Counted from the first letter of the stretch, positions 1-10,156 are shown. The stretch: 64,000 nucleotides of DNA from Chloracidobacterium sp. (GCA_016711345.1 JADJTD010000001.1:186001-250000); one strand, 5' to 3'. Notes: generated from the sequence alone by a model not told the origin. A program made the numbers and translations.

Positions 1-2
1 AT

Positions 3-1745
3 CACTGTCCGTTGACGAGTCGGGATGACGTTATCGGTTTCAACGAGATATTCGGCCAGCTTACACTGATGAAGCTCGCGGTGTATGCTCCGATTCTTTA
101 CATTCTCGATAGTCGGCTCGCGAAATACGAGGCAATGTACGACACCGAAGTCCACGAGGGGAAGAGCAAATTTAGACAGGCGGATCGAGAAAAGAGTCTT
201 CAGGCACTGATGACGATCAATCTGCTCAAGCGGCTCGAAAGCTCAGTCGAGGCGTTTCGTTTGACCTTGAAAAAGCTCAAGGCAAACCATCTTCGCACAC
301 TTGGTCAAATCGAGGCCTTTCAACAAGGCGGCAAGGACTTGAGCATCACTGATGTCTCGATGGCTTATGAAGATGCCGAACCTGAGGACGACGATTTCCC
401 AGACGCCGAAGACGAAGAAATGCAAATCGGCGGCAAGGTTCAAATCAGTCTTTCCGATATGGATCTTCCGCGTTGGGAGCATGACCTAAAGGCAGACCTC
501 GACATAATCGAATATCTGATCGAGGAAATGGAAAAGGTCTCACCCAGCGACGATTCAAAGCTCCAGCACCTGAAAGTTGAACTTGAGAGTAAACTGACCT
601 CGCCGATCAATCCAGGAAACAAAAAGGTTCTGCTTTTTACCGCCTTTGCAGATACGGCAAATTATCTCTACGAGCATGTTGCGAGCCATTTTCTTATTAA
701 GCACGGCCTGCACACGGCTAAGGTCACCGGCGGGGATAGCCCAAAATCCACGCTCGAAAAGCATTACGATTTCCAGTCGATTCTCACGCTGTTCTCACCG
801 CGGTCAAAAGAGAGGGCGGCTATCTTACCTGGCGAACCGCGTGAGATTGATTTTCTTATCGGCACGGATTGTATTTCGGAAGGGCAAAATCTTCAGGACT
901 GCGATTATCTAATCAATTACGACATACATTGGAATCCGGTGCGGATCATTCAGCGCTTTGGACGCATTGATCGAATCGGTTCGCAGAACGAGAGTATCCA
1001 GTTAGTGAATTACTGGCCTGATATTACGCTTGACGAATATATCAACCTCAAAGAGCGTGTCGAAAACCGGATGGTCATCGCGGACGTGACCGCAACCGGT
1101 GACGACAACCCATTGAGCGCCAAAGCAAACGATCTTTCGTATCGAAAAGAACAGCTTCGGCGACTTCAGGAAGAGGTCATCGAGATGGAGGATCTCAAAA
1201 CTGGGGTTTCCATTACAGATCTCGGCCTTAATGATTTCCGTATGGATCTGCTCAACTACGTGAAGGTAAATTCCGACCTTGGGGGCCTGCCGAATGGATT
1301 GCATGCAGTCGTTCCGCCAAATGACAACGGCTTAAATCCAGGTGCTATTTTTGCCCTTCGCAATCGTAATCAGGGTGTTCGGATCGCCCTTCATAATCGC
1401 CTGCATCCGTATTATCTGGTCTACGTCGGAAACGACGGCGAAGTGATAACCGACCACACGGAAGTTAAACGCCTTCTCGATATGGTTCGCAATGCTTGTT
1501 CAGGCAAAAAGGAACCGATTGCCGACGTTTGTAAGATATTCAATCAGGCAACCGATGACGGGCGCAATATGGAGCCATATTCCGAGTTGCTGGGCAAGGC
1601 CATCAACTCCATCATCGATATAAAAGAAGATAGCGACCTCGATAGCTTGTTTACTGTAGGCAAAACGACGGCTCTCGTAGAAACCGTGTCGGGCCTTGAC
1701 GATTTTGAGCTTATCGCGTTTGTCGTTGTTCAAAAGGAGGGGTAG
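3..1745 (+). CDS. SNF2/RapA-like helicase, C-terminal part (5' truncated by window edge)
   Basis: The reading frame is open to the left edge of the window, so the N-terminal ATPase lobe, including Walker A, is not visible. What remains has the second superfamily II helicase lobe: VLLFTAF (motif IV region), then IGTDCISEGQNLQ (motif V) and QRFGRIDRIGS (motif VI with the arginine fingers). An acidic segment (EPEDDDFPDAEDEEM) and a helical stretch precede this lobe. Such helicases with a long C-terminal extension occur in phage-defence loci and next to type III-like restriction genes. The gene is followed after 4 nt by the DUF4391 gene, so it is probably the first visible gene of one operon. I infer a DNA-translocating or remodelling role in defence. 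A different SNF2-type helicase subfamily is possible because the N-terminus cannot be checked. Confidence 0.8.
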   Translation, partial: HCPLTSRDDVIGFNEIFGQLTLMKLAVYAPILYILDSRLAKYEAMYDTEVHEGKSKFRQADREKSLQALMTINLLKRLESSVEAFRLTLKKLKANHLRTLGQIEAFQQGGKDLSITDVSMAYEDAEPEDDDFPDAEDEEMQIGGKVQISLSDMDLPRWEHDLKADLDIIEYLIEEMEKVSPSDDSKLQHLKVELESKLTSPINPGNKKVLLFTAFADTANYLYEHVASHFLIKHGLHTAKVTGGDSPKSTLEKHYDFQSILTLFSPRSKERAAILPGEPREIDFLIGTDCISEGQNLQDCDYLINYDIHWNPVRIIQRFGRIDRIGSQNESIQLVNYWPDITLDEYINLKERVENRMVIADVTATGDDNPLSAKANDLSYRKEQLRRLQEEVIEMEDLKTGVSITDLGLNDFRMDLLNYVKVNSDLGGLPNGLHAVVPPNDNGLNPGAIFALRNRNQGVRIALHNRLHPYYLVYVGNDGEVITDHTEVKRLLDMVRNACSGKKEPIADVCKIFNQATDDGRNMEPYSELLGKAINSIIDIKEDSDLDSLFTVGKTTALVETVSGLDDFELIAFVVVQKEG

Positions 1746-1749
1746 CTGA

Positions 1750-2415
1750 ATGTTATTCTCCTATCCCCAACAATCAGAGTTCGGACGCGTTGTCCCGAAG
1801 AGTAAAATCTACGAACACGCGCGGCCTTCAGCGGCGTTGCGTGATAAATTTGTAAAGCAGATAGACAAGATAGTCTGGCAATACAAGCTGTCGCCCGAAA
1901 CGGTCAATCTCCGAGCAAAAAAGGATGTTCCCGAGATCGAGATTTTCTCGATTACGCTAAGAACCCCGGAGGTTCGGGAAGAGGTCTTACGTTGCATCGA
2001 TACGGCAATACCATTCCCGATCGTCTATGAGCTAATTTTTGAGGGGCAGATTAAAACAAAGGCTGCGTTCAAACGTCCAAGTGAGGGTGACTCGAATAAA
2101 TGGGTAACGGACATTTATTTTGAAAGCGGTTGGCAAAAGGAAAGTGCTCGACGCGAGACTTTGCCCGTAGCTTTAGATCTTGGTTTATTGTACGAACAAA
2201 TGCTTCGCAGGTTGATGCCTTTGCCTAGGAAAGCAGGCGAAGATATTAGGGCACAGGTGCAACGGCTTTCTGAAATTCGGAGTAAAGAAAATGAGGCTGC
2301 GAAGATAGAAGCTCGAATGCAGAAGGAAAAGCAGTTCAATCGCAAGGTCGAGTTAAATAGCATCCTGCGAGAACTTCGAACGGCTATAGACAAACTGGAA
2401 CGATATGCTGACTAA
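1750..2415 (+). CDS. DUF4391 domain protein of the restriction-type operon
   Basis: This 221-residue protein matches the DUF4391 pattern as I recall it. It has an N-terminal segment that begins MLFSYPQQSEFGRVVPKSKIY, a middle section with FPIVYELIF and IYFESGW, and a charged coiled-coil-like C-terminus (about residues 180-221, rich in E, K and R). DUF4391 has no established biochemical function to my knowledge. Its members tend to sit between helicase and methyltransferase genes of restriction-type loci, and that is the context here. It starts 4 nt after the helicase and its last 11 nt overlap the next gene, which suggests translational coupling. An adaptor or complex-assembly role is inference only. 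Confidence 0.75.
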   Translation: MLFSYPQQSEFGRVVPKSKIYEHARPSAALRDKFVKQIDKIVWQYKLSPETVNLRAKKDVPEIEIFSITLRTPEVREEVLRCIDTAIPFPIVYELIFEGQIKTKAAFKRPSEGDSNKWVTDIYFESGWQKESARRETLPVALDLGLLYEQMLRRLMPLPRKAGEDIRAQVQRLSEIRSKENEAAKIEARMQKEKQFNRKVELNSILRELRTAIDKLERYAD

Positions 2416-3817
2416 ATCTGATTTTCAGAGATTCCTGACTTGCAAGAATGAGTACTGGCTTGACCACCATTTTCCTGAGGAGAAAAGTGAGCCGTCGCTC
2501 GATTATCAACTCCGCCGGGAAGCTGGTTATGAGGTTGAGGGTTTAGCTACGACTCTGGCCGGCTTCAAAGACCGCAATGATGTTACCGTCGACTTTGGTA
2601 CGGAATTTCAGACCGACACCTTATACGCCAAGGCCGACATCGTACTTACCGATAAAGTTACCGAGGAGATTGAGATATATGAGGTCAAGTCTGGGACAAA
2701 GGCCAAAGAAGAGTATCAGATAGATCTGACTTTCCAGTGCGTTGTGGCTGAAAAGGCTGGTTTTAACGTCAGAAAAGGTCACCTTATTTTTCTCGACAAC
2801 TCATATGTATTCAATGGTGAGTTGGATGTTCAAAGCCTATTAACTAGCTCCGACGAGACTGAGTTCGTAAGCCAGAATAAAGGCTCCATAGAGCAGCAGA
2901 TCGAGATCGCTACCGCAGCCTTGGACGAAACAGAGCCAGCCGCGAGTCTCATCGGATACTGCAAAGCCAATAAGCTAGGTTGCCGGTTCATTTTGAGGCA
3001 TTATCCAGACATTCCCGAATACAATGTTTCCAATCTCTTCAATGCTGGTTCGAAGAAACTTAACACCCTCCTAACAGACGGCATACTGAATTTAACTGAC
3101 ATACCAACTGACTTTGCCTTGACCGATCGTGAGGCGGCGATAGTTGCAGTCGAGCGTTCCGGACAGCCATATATCGATAAGGAAACTATCAAAGGCGAGA
3201 TCGACGGTCTCACGTTTCCGTTAAATTTTCTTGACTACGAGAGCTTCAATCCCGCGGTGCCGAAGTTTAAGAGCACTCGACCTTACCAGCAAATGGTGTT
3301 TCAGTATTCCCTCCACACAATCGATGAGCCGGGAGCCGAAACAAGGCATTCATATCATCTATCGAGAAATGATGGGCGCCATCCTACAGAGGAGATTGTC
3401 GAGCGTCTTCACGAAGATCTTAATGGACGAACTGGCACCATTATTATTTGGAGCGAAGGCTTTGAAAAAACACGCAATACAGAAATGGGTGAGATGTTTC
3501 CGGACTATGCTCCGTTTCTAGAAAAGCTCAATGAGAATGTTTACGATCTTCGAAAGATTTTCTCGCGACGTTTATACATGCACCCTCGCTTTCGCGGTCG
3601 GGACTCGATAAAAAAGGTGCTTCCCGTGATTACAGACCTTTCGTACGAAGGAATGGATATTGCTGATGGCCTGACGGCCTCTATTAAGTGGTATCACGCG
3701 GCGACCGGTCGCGGAACGCAGGAAGAGCGAGACAAAACCTTTCGTGACCTTGAGGCCTATTGCCATCGCGATACGCTCGCGATGGTCGAGATATACAATC
3801 ACTTGTTGACGACCTGA
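2405..3817 (+). CDS. DUF2779 protein with Cas4-like PD-(D/E)XK nuclease and DEDD-like exonuclease halves
   Basis: The protein has 470 residues. The N-terminal half resembles Cas4/RecB-family nucleases: a leading CKNEYWL segment, then D78 (AKADIVL) and E93-x-K95 (YEVKSG), followed by a Q-containing helix. The C-terminal half is DUF2779-like and carries an RNase H/DEDD-type signature: D277 and E279 (DYESF), then CHRDTLAM with H454 and D456 near the end. Known Cas4-like nucleases act on DNA ends and usually bind an iron-sulphur cluster. Few cysteines are visible here (including C13, C190 and C196), so a cluster is not assured. The gene overlaps DUF4391 by 11 nt and ends 3 nt before mod. I infer a DNA-processing nuclease of the defence operon; DNA versus RNA specificity cannot be told. 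Confidence 0.72.
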   Translation: MLTKSDFQRFLTCKNEYWLDHHFPEEKSEPSLDYQLRREAGYEVEGLATTLAGFKDRNDVTVDFGTEFQTDTLYAKADIVLTDKVTEEIEIYEVKSGTKAKEEYQIDLTFQCVVAEKAGFNVRKGHLIFLDNSYVFNGELDVQSLLTSSDETEFVSQNKGSIEQQIEIATAALDETEPAASLIGYCKANKLGCRFILRHYPDIPEYNVSNLFNAGSKKLNTLLTDGILNLTDIPTDFALTDREAAIVAVERSGQPYIDKETIKGEIDGLTFPLNFLDYESFNPAVPKFKSTRPYQQMVFQYSLHTIDEPGAETRHSYHLSRNDGRHPTEEIVERLHEDLNGRTGTIIIWSEGFEKTRNTEMGEMFPDYAPFLEKLNENVYDLRKIFSRRLYMHPRFRGRDSIKKVLPVITDLSYEGMDIADGLTASIKWYHAATGRGTQEERDKTFRDLEAYCHRDTLAMVEIYNHLLTT

Positions 3818-3820
3818 TTT

Positions 3821-5692
3821 ATGGAAAAGTTAAAAATGCGCACTCCTGATTTTACCGACGAGAATATCGCCCGTCTCGCGGAGCTTTTCCCAAATTGCGT
3901 TACGGAATCAAAAGACGAAAACGGGAATCTAAAACGGGCGATAGATTTTGACCAGCTTCGGCAGGAGCTGTCGGGCAATATCGTCGAAGGGCCGCAGGAG
4001 CGGTATCATCTGGACTGGCCGGGCAAACGCGAAGCGTTGTTGACGGCAAATGCACCGATCCCCCGAACACTTCGACCCTGTCGGGAGGAGTCGGTCGATT
4101 TCGACACCACAAAAAACCTCTACATCGAGGGCGACAATCTCGACGCCCTCAAACTGCTCCAGGAAACATATCTCGGCAAGGTCAAGATGATCTACATCGA
4201 CCCGCCATACAACACCGGTAGCGATTTAATATACGAGGACGATTTTGCGGAGGATCGCGGAGCTTACTTTGAGCGGTCCATGCAAAAAGACGAAGAAGGA
4301 AATCGTTTAGTTGCAAATACTGATACTAATGGGCGTTTTCATTCAGATTGGCTGAGTATGATCTATTCGCGTTTAAGACTGGCCAGAAATTTTCTGCGAG
4401 ACGATGGCGTAATCTTTATTTCGATCGATGACAACGAGATTTCAGGGCTAAGGAAACAATGCGATGAGATTTTCGGTGAAAGAAACTACGTGGCGAACAT
4501 CATTTGGCAGTCGCGAACATCTATTTCGGATGACCACGAAATTTCGATGAATCACAATCACACGTTGATTTACGCAAAAGAATATTCGCAACTTAAGTTT
4601 TATGGTGAAGAACTTAATAAGGCCGAGTACAAGAATCCAAATAATGATGTTCGAGGTCCTTGGAAGCTAGTTCCCTTGGATGCGAACAAACCGGGCGGAG
4701 ATACAATGTATGCAATTCATAATCCCAAAACTGGCGAAGATTACTGGCCACCGGATGGCCGTAGCTGGGCGATAAACCCTCAGGAATATAAAAAACTTTT
4801 TGATGATGATCGCATTGCCTTCGGACTCGGCGGGGATTCAGCCCCAAAAAAGAAACTATTCCTAAACGAACGGTTAGCTAAAGGAGATACCAAAACCCCC
4901 AGCTCAATACTTTTGGACGCCGGGACGACGAAAGATGGTTCTTCAGAGATTTCGGAACTATTCGGTAAGAAAAAGATATTCAGTTATCCAAAGCCCACAA
5001 CACTATTGACTCGACTTATTCAATATGGCATCTACCACGAAAAAGATCAGGTAATTTTCGACTTTTTCTCGGGTTCCGCGACCACCGCTCACGCGGCAAT
5101 GCAACTCAACGCAGAAGACGGCGGGAATCGGCAATTCATCATGATTCAGTGGCCGGAGGAGATTGATGAGAAAAGCGAAGCGTACAAGGCCGGATACAAA
5201 ACAATCGCTGAGATCGGCAAAGAACGCATCCGTCGTGCGGGCAAAAAGATCAAAGAAGAGGCCGGGCTGATGGGTGCGAATCTCGACATCGGCTTTCGCG
5301 TGCTAAAGGTCGATACATCCAATATGAAGGATGTCTATTACTCGCCCGACAGCGCGGAACAGCGGAACCTTCTCGACCAAGTTGGTAACATAAAGGAAGA
5401 CCGCACATCAGAAGACCTATTGTTCCAAGTTCTTCTCGACTGGGGAGTTGACCTCGCGTTGCCGATCAGCAAGGAAACTGTATCTGACAGAACCGTCTTC
5501 TTTGTGGACAACAACGCCCTTGTAGCATGCTTCGACACAGGCATTGACGAGGATTTTGTAAAGCAGCTGGCAAACCGCAAACCTCTCCGCGTCGTCTTCC
5601 GCGATTCCGGTTTCGCGTCCGACGCGGCCAAGATAAACGTCGAACAGATTTTCAAACTGATATCACCCACAACGGAGGTCAAGTCCATATAA
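3821..5692 (+). CDS. mod: Site-specific DNA-methyltransferase, type III Mod-like (beta class)
   Basis: This 623-residue enzyme is a probable N6-adenine DNA methyltransferase. The catalytic motif IV DPPYNT lies at about residues 127-132 and the SAM-binding motif I DFFSGS at about 414-419. Motif IV before motif I is the order of beta-class enzymes such as type III Mod. The roughly 280 residues between them would hold the target-recognition domain. The Res gene starts directly after its stop codon (TAA at 5690-5692, ATG at 5693), so Mod and Res are likely co-translated as an R-M pair. A second in-frame ATG lies 15 nt downstream at 3836 and could be the true start. The recognition sequence cannot be predicted from sequence alone. 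Confidence 0.9.
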   Translation: MEKLKMRTPDFTDENIARLAELFPNCVTESKDENGNLKRAIDFDQLRQELSGNIVEGPQERYHLDWPGKREALLTANAPIPRTLRPCREESVDFDTTKNLYIEGDNLDALKLLQETYLGKVKMIYIDPPYNTGSDLIYEDDFAEDRGAYFERSMQKDEEGNRLVANTDTNGRFHSDWLSMIYSRLRLARNFLRDDGVIFISIDDNEISGLRKQCDEIFGERNYVANIIWQSRTSISDDHEISMNHNHTLIYAKEYSQLKFYGEELNKAEYKNPNNDVRGPWKLVPLDANKPGGDTMYAIHNPKTGEDYWPPDGRSWAINPQEYKKLFDDDRIAFGLGGDSAPKKKLFLNERLAKGDTKTPSSILLDAGTTKDGSSEISELFGKKKIFSYPKPTTLLTRLIQYGIYHEKDQVIFDFFSGSATTAHAAMQLNAEDGGNRQFIMIQWPEEIDEKSEAYKAGYKTIAEIGKERIRRAGKKIKEEAGLMGANLDIGFRVLKVDTSNMKDVYYSPDSAEQRNLLDQVGNIKEDRTSEDLLFQVLLDWGVDLALPISKETVSDRTVFFVDNNALVACFDTGIDEDFVKQLANRKPLRVVFRDSGFASDAAKINVEQIFKLISPTTEVKSI

Positions 5693-8600
5693 ATGAAGCT
5701 GAAATTCAAAAAACAGGAATATCAGACTGAGGCCGTCAACGCGGTCGTGGATTGCTTCAAAGGGCAGCCTGCTAGTGCTGGCGTAAAGTATCGTGTCGAT
5801 CCGGGCCGCGAAGGGGTAGCAACGCTTTTGAGTTCTCTCGAGGTAGCAGGCTTCAAAAACGAAGATGTTCGTCTCACGTCGTCTCAGCTTTTGGAGAACA
5901 TTCAGGCGGTTCAGCGTCACCAAAACCTGCCTATTTCGTCGGCGGTTGTTGGTGATACTCGAACAGGTTGTCCGATCAACCTTGATGTCGAGATGGAGAC
6001 CGGAACCGGCAAAACCTACTGCTACATCAAGTCGATGTTTGAGCTAAACCGGCAATACGGTTGGAGCAAGTTCATCGTTGTAGTGCCGAGCATCGCAATC
6101 CGAGAGGGCGTTCATAAGTCATTTGAAATCACCGCCGACCATTTCCTGGAAGACTATGGCAAGCGTGTGCGGTTTTTCATCTACAACTCAAAACAGCTTC
6201 ATAATTTGGAGAGCTTTTCTTCGGACGCCGGAATCAACGTGATGATTATCAACGTTCAGGCATTTAATGCCCGTGGACAAGATGCCCGTCGAATTTATGA
6301 GGAGCTTGATGATTTTCAGTCGCGTAAGCCGATTGATGTGATCAAGAGCAACCGGCCGATTTTGATACTCGATGAACCGCAAAAGATGGGCGGCGATGCA
6401 ACTATGGGATCACTAAGCGAATTTAATCCGCTAATGATCTTTCGCTATTCGGCAACCCACAAAAAGGAATACAACAAGATTCATCGCCTAGACGCGCTTG
6501 ATGCCTACAATCAAAAACTTGTCAAAAAGATCGCGGTTCGCGGAATCTCAGTTAGAGGCCTGACAGGAACGAACGCCTATCTTTACCTCGAAGGCATACA
6601 AATATCTGCTGATAAGCCGCCCGTTGCATCGGTTGAATTTGAGATAAAGCAAGGAAACGGCATTAAGAGAATCACTCGTAAACTGAATAAGCGCGATAAC
6701 CTCTTTGATCTATCGCAAGGGCTAGATCAATACAAGGGCTTTGTCGTTTCCGAGATCGACGCACGGACAAATACGATTAGCTTTACCAATGGTGAGGAAA
6801 TAAGTGCTGGCGAGGTCGTAAACGACCAGAATGAGGAAGTATTGCGCCGAATCCAGATTCGCGAAGCGATTAAATCTCATTTCGAAAAAGAGCGAATGCT
6901 TTTCCATCAGGGTATTAAGGTGCTTTCGCTTTTCTTTATCGATACGGTGGCGAAATATCGGCGATATGACGAAACTGGAGAAAGCACCGGCGAGTACGCA
7001 CAAATCTTCGAGGAAGAATACAAGAATCTGTTGAGCGAGAATCGGCTACTAATCGATGATCCATATACAAATTATCTAGATGGTATTCAACCCGAAAGAA
7101 CGCATAACGGCTATTTTTCAATCGACAAGAAAAGTAAACGACTTGTCGATCCCACGGTTGCGGCCCGTGGCGAAACCGCGGGGCAAACCGACGATGTTGA
7201 CGCTTACGATCTGATACTTAAAGACAAGGAAAGGCTCCTTTCCTTTGACGAACCAGTGCGATTTATCTTTTCGCACTCAGCTCTTCGCGAAGGCTGGGAC
7301 AACCCGAATGTCTTTGTCATCTGTACTCTGAAGCACAGCGACAATACGATCTCTCGACGCCAGGAAGTGGGTCGCGGTATGCGAATATCGGTCAATCAAG
7401 CCGGTGACCGCATGGATAATCCCGCAACCGTGCATGACATCAATCTCCTGACTGTTGTGACGAGCGAGAGCTACACCGATTTTGTTACTGCACTGCAACG
7501 CGACATTAGTGAATCTCTGTCGAGTCGGCCCCGAATCGCCAACCGAGAATATTTTAAAAACAAGGTTCTAACCACGCCTGCCGGAGACATTACCGTTACC
7601 CCTGAAATGGCCGGGCACATGGAGTTTTATCTAATTCAAAACGGCTACGTGGATGTCGATCAACACATTACCGAGAAGTACCACAATGATAAAAAGGACG
7701 AAACGCTGGCTCCTTTGCCAGCGGTGTTGACCGCCCATGGAGACCAAGTTTTCGCACTTATCGACACCGTGTTTAGCGATGCCCAAATGCCCGGAATCGA
7801 CGACGGTCGCAAAACACAGGTGAATCCGCTAAACGCCAACTTTGACAAGAAGGAATTCAAAGAGCTTTGGAGCCGGATTAACCAGAAGGCCGCTTACACT
7901 GTGCATTTTGAATCTTCGGAGTTGGTGGGTAAATGTATCGCCACCCTCAACTCAGAGCTGCGGGTTACGCCGCTTCAATATACAGTTCAACGCGGTCAAC
8001 AAACTGAGACGGCGTCCTACGATGAACTCCAACAGGGCGAAGCTTTTACCCTCGACGAAACCGCCACCGAAAGCGTAGCGGCATCGATCCAGTCGTCCGT
8101 AAAATATGATCTGATCGGCAAGGTCGCTGAAGGAACACAACTCACGCGCAAAACCGTTGCAGACATTCTTGGGGGCGTAAATAACGCAGTTTTCCAGCAA
8201 TACAAAACGAATCCCGAAGATTTTATTTCTAAGGCCTCAACCTTCATAAACGAGCAAAAGGCGACAATGATCGTCGAACATCTTGCTTACGATCCCGTTG
8301 CCGAAAAGTACGATACCGATATTTTCACTCAGGATAACGCGAAGCAGAATTTTAGTCAGGCTGGAGACAAGCTAAAGCGGCATGTCTATGATTACGTTTT
8401 CACTGACTCAAAACTTGAGCGGGCATTCGTGACGGATCTCGACACGAGTGAAGAAGTCGTCGTCTATGCCAAGTTGCCGAAAGGATTCTCAATACCAACA
8501 CCGGTTGGAGACTACAACCCCGATTGGGCCATTTCATTCAAAGAGGGAATGGTAAAGCACGTTTACTTCGTGGCGGAAACGAAAGGATCACTCTCGTCTA

Positions 8601-8728
8601 TGAATCTACGAAAAATCGAACAATCCAAAATCGACTGCGCCCGAAAATTCTTTGCAAAGATCACTTCGGAGCAGGTTAAATACGATGTTGTGGATAGCTA
8701 CAGTAAACTTATCCAACTTGTGAAATAG
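5693..8728 (+). CDS. res: Type III restriction-enzyme subunit Res-like (helicase-nuclease)
   Basis: The protein has 1011 residues. Its N-terminal superfamily II motor shows GTGKT (about 104-108), a DEPQ box at about 227-230, RYSATH (motif III region), and ALREGWDNPNVF followed by RRQEVGRGMR (motifs V-VI). The C-terminus carries a PD-(D/E)XK-type nuclease: NPDW with D944, then AETKG with E962 and K964. This is the layout of type III Res subunits and related helicase-nucleases. It begins immediately after mod with no spacer. The accompanying helicase, DUF4391 and DUF2779 genes are not part of a canonical two-gene type III system, so this may be an elaborated system. The nuclease residues look intact, which suggests an active enzyme. 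Confidence 0.9.
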   Translation: MKLKFKKQEYQTEAVNAVVDCFKGQPASAGVKYRVDPGREGVATLLSSLEVAGFKNEDVRLTSSQLLENIQAVQRHQNLPISSAVVGDTRTGCPINLDVEMETGTGKTYCYIKSMFELNRQYGWSKFIVVVPSIAIREGVHKSFEITADHFLEDYGKRVRFFIYNSKQLHNLESFSSDAGINVMIINVQAFNARGQDARRIYEELDDFQSRKPIDVIKSNRPILILDEPQKMGGDATMGSLSEFNPLMIFRYSATHKKEYNKIHRLDALDAYNQKLVKKIAVRGISVRGLTGTNAYLYLEGIQISADKPPVASVEFEIKQGNGIKRITRKLNKRDNLFDLSQGLDQYKGFVVSEIDARTNTISFTNGEEISAGEVVNDQNEEVLRRIQIREAIKSHFEKERMLFHQGIKVLSLFFIDTVAKYRRYDETGESTGEYAQIFEEEYKNLLSENRLLIDDPYTNYLDGIQPERTHNGYFSIDKKSKRLVDPTVAARGETAGQTDDVDAYDLILKDKERLLSFDEPVRFIFSHSALREGWDNPNVFVICTLKHSDNTISRRQEVGRGMRISVNQAGDRMDNPATVHDINLLTVVTSESYTDFVTALQRDISESLSSRPRIANREYFKNKVLTTPAGDITVTPEMAGHMEFYLIQNGYVDVDQHITEKYHNDKKDETLAPLPAVLTAHGDQVFALIDTVFSDAQMPGIDDGRKTQVNPLNANFDKKEFKELWSRINQKAAYTVHFESSELVGKCIATLNSELRVTPLQYTVQRGQQTETASYDELQQGEAFTLDETATESVAASIQSSVKYDLIGKVAEGTQLTRKTVADILGGVNNAVFQQYKTNPEDFISKASTFINEQKATMIVEHLAYDPVAEKYDTDIFTQDNAKQNFSQAGDKLKRHVYDYVFTDSKLERAFVTDLDTSEEVVVYAKLPKGFSIPTPVGDYNPDWAISFKEGMVKHVYFVAETKGSLSSMNLRKIEQSKIDCARKFFAKITSEQVKYDVVDSYSKLIQLVK

Positions 8729-8758
8729 CGGGATGACGCGACTAATGGTGAAGCCGTA

Positions 8759-10156
8759 ATGAACTATTTATTTTTCGATTACGAGACATCTGGACGAAAT
8801 GAGGTTTATGACCAAATTCTCCAATTTGGAGCGATTAAAACTGATTCTGAATTTAGACAACTGGGCGAACCCATTGAATTCTTTTGCAAACTTCGCCGCG
8901 ATGTTTTGCCTAGCCCTGGAGCCATTAAGGTAAATCAAATTGATATTAACGAACTCAATTCAAAAGGTCTGACTGAGTTTGAATTCGCAAAACGAGTCTC
9001 CGAAACTTTAATCGGCGATGGCGATCAATGTGTTGTGGGATATAACTCCAAGAGTTTTGATAATAAATTCACAAGATTCCTCTTGTATCGCAACTTTTTT
9101 GATCCGTATTCCTGGAGTTATCTAAATCGCAACTCTTGTTTTGATGTCTTCGATGTTATGTCGCTTGGCTACAGCTTTGACCAATTACCGGGTATAAAGA
9201 TAAGTGATGAAAGTGGCCCCTCACTTAGACTGGAAAATCTAGCAAAATGGAATAACTTGCCACACGACGATGCCCATGACGCTGTATCAGATGTTAAGGC
9301 AACGATTCATCTGGCGAAATTAGTAAAGGAACGATCCCCAAAGTTAATTGAGCATGTACTTCGTTTAAGAAATCTTGAAATTACCAAGAGAATTATTACG
9401 ACGAATGAGAAATTCTTCCACAGCTCCAGCTTCAATGGCTACGACAACAAGTTCCTCAGTCTTCACACATCCATCTGCCGCCATCCGACAATCCCCAAAT
9501 CGGCAATTGGCTGGAACCTAAAGTGTGATCCGTCTGAAATCTTACAGCTATCAGTTGATGAGATTCGTCAGCAAATGTATTCAAAGAAAGAACTCAAAAC
9601 TATTGAAGTGGGATTCGATGATTTTAAGTTAAATCAATCTCCGATGGTGATACCTTACGACGAGAAATGGAAAGGTCGTGTCGTGGATTATGAAGAGCGC
9701 CTAAATAACTTTAATGCTGTAAAGGCGAACATCACGTCGCTGACAAAACTCGCTGGCGAAGTATTTGAGTCAACTATTCCAGAAATCGACCCGGATGCGG
9801 ATCTTTATGCAGGTGATTTCTTCGGAGAGGTTCGTTTGCACGCAAAGGTTTGCAATGACGTAAGAAGTAATCCCATCGCCATCGCGAATTCCCAATTTAC
9901 ATCGCCTCGATTGAGACGTTTGTTGGGACGTCTTAAAGCTCGCAATTTTTTTGACGAATTGGAAGAGACTGAAAGATCCCAATATCAACAGTTTTGTTCA
10001 GATAAGTTTGCCTGTACCGGCGAGGCAAATTGGATCACTAAAAAGCAATTCGACCAAGAAATGGCGGACGTATTGTCAGACAATCATCTATCAGAGCGAC
10101 AGATGTCATGTCTAACCACGCTTCGACAATACGCCGACAATATTTGTGGCATTTAG
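8759..10156 (+). CDS. sbcB: Exodeoxyribonuclease I-like 3'-5' exonuclease
   Basis: The protein has 465 residues, close to the usual length of ExoI (about 475). It has the DEDDh exonuclease residues: D7-x-E9 in FDYETSG, D101 in NSKSFDNKF, and H173 and D178 in HDAVSD. The remaining about 280 residues fit the ExoI SH3-like and helical extension domains, including PTIPKSAIGWN. ExoI degrades single-stranded DNA 3' to 5' and takes part in mismatch repair and recombination. It starts 30 nt after res and precedes the OLD-family gene, inside the defence island. That placement suggests an island-borne nuclease rather than the housekeeping copy. The stretch looks more AT-rich than the restriction genes, which fits separate acquisition. 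Confidence 0.82.
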   Translation: MNYLFFDYETSGRNEVYDQILQFGAIKTDSEFRQLGEPIEFFCKLRRDVLPSPGAIKVNQIDINELNSKGLTEFEFAKRVSETLIGDGDQCVVGYNSKSFDNKFTRFLLYRNFFDPYSWSYLNRNSCFDVFDVMSLGYSFDQLPGIKISDESGPSLRLENLAKWNNLPHDDAHDAVSDVKATIHLAKLVKERSPKLIEHVLRLRNLEITKRIITTNEKFFHSSSFNGYDNKFLSLHTSICRHPTIPKSAIGWNLKCDPSEILQLSVDEIRQQMYSKKELKTIEVGFDDFKLNQSPMVIPYDEKWKGRVVDYEERLNNFNAVKANITSLTKLAGEVFESTIPEIDPDADLYAGDFFGEVRLHAKVCNDVRSNPIAIANSQFTSPRLRRLLGRLKARNFFDELEETERSQYQQFCSDKFACTGEANWITKKQFDQEMADVLSDNHLSERQMSCLTTLRQYADNICGI

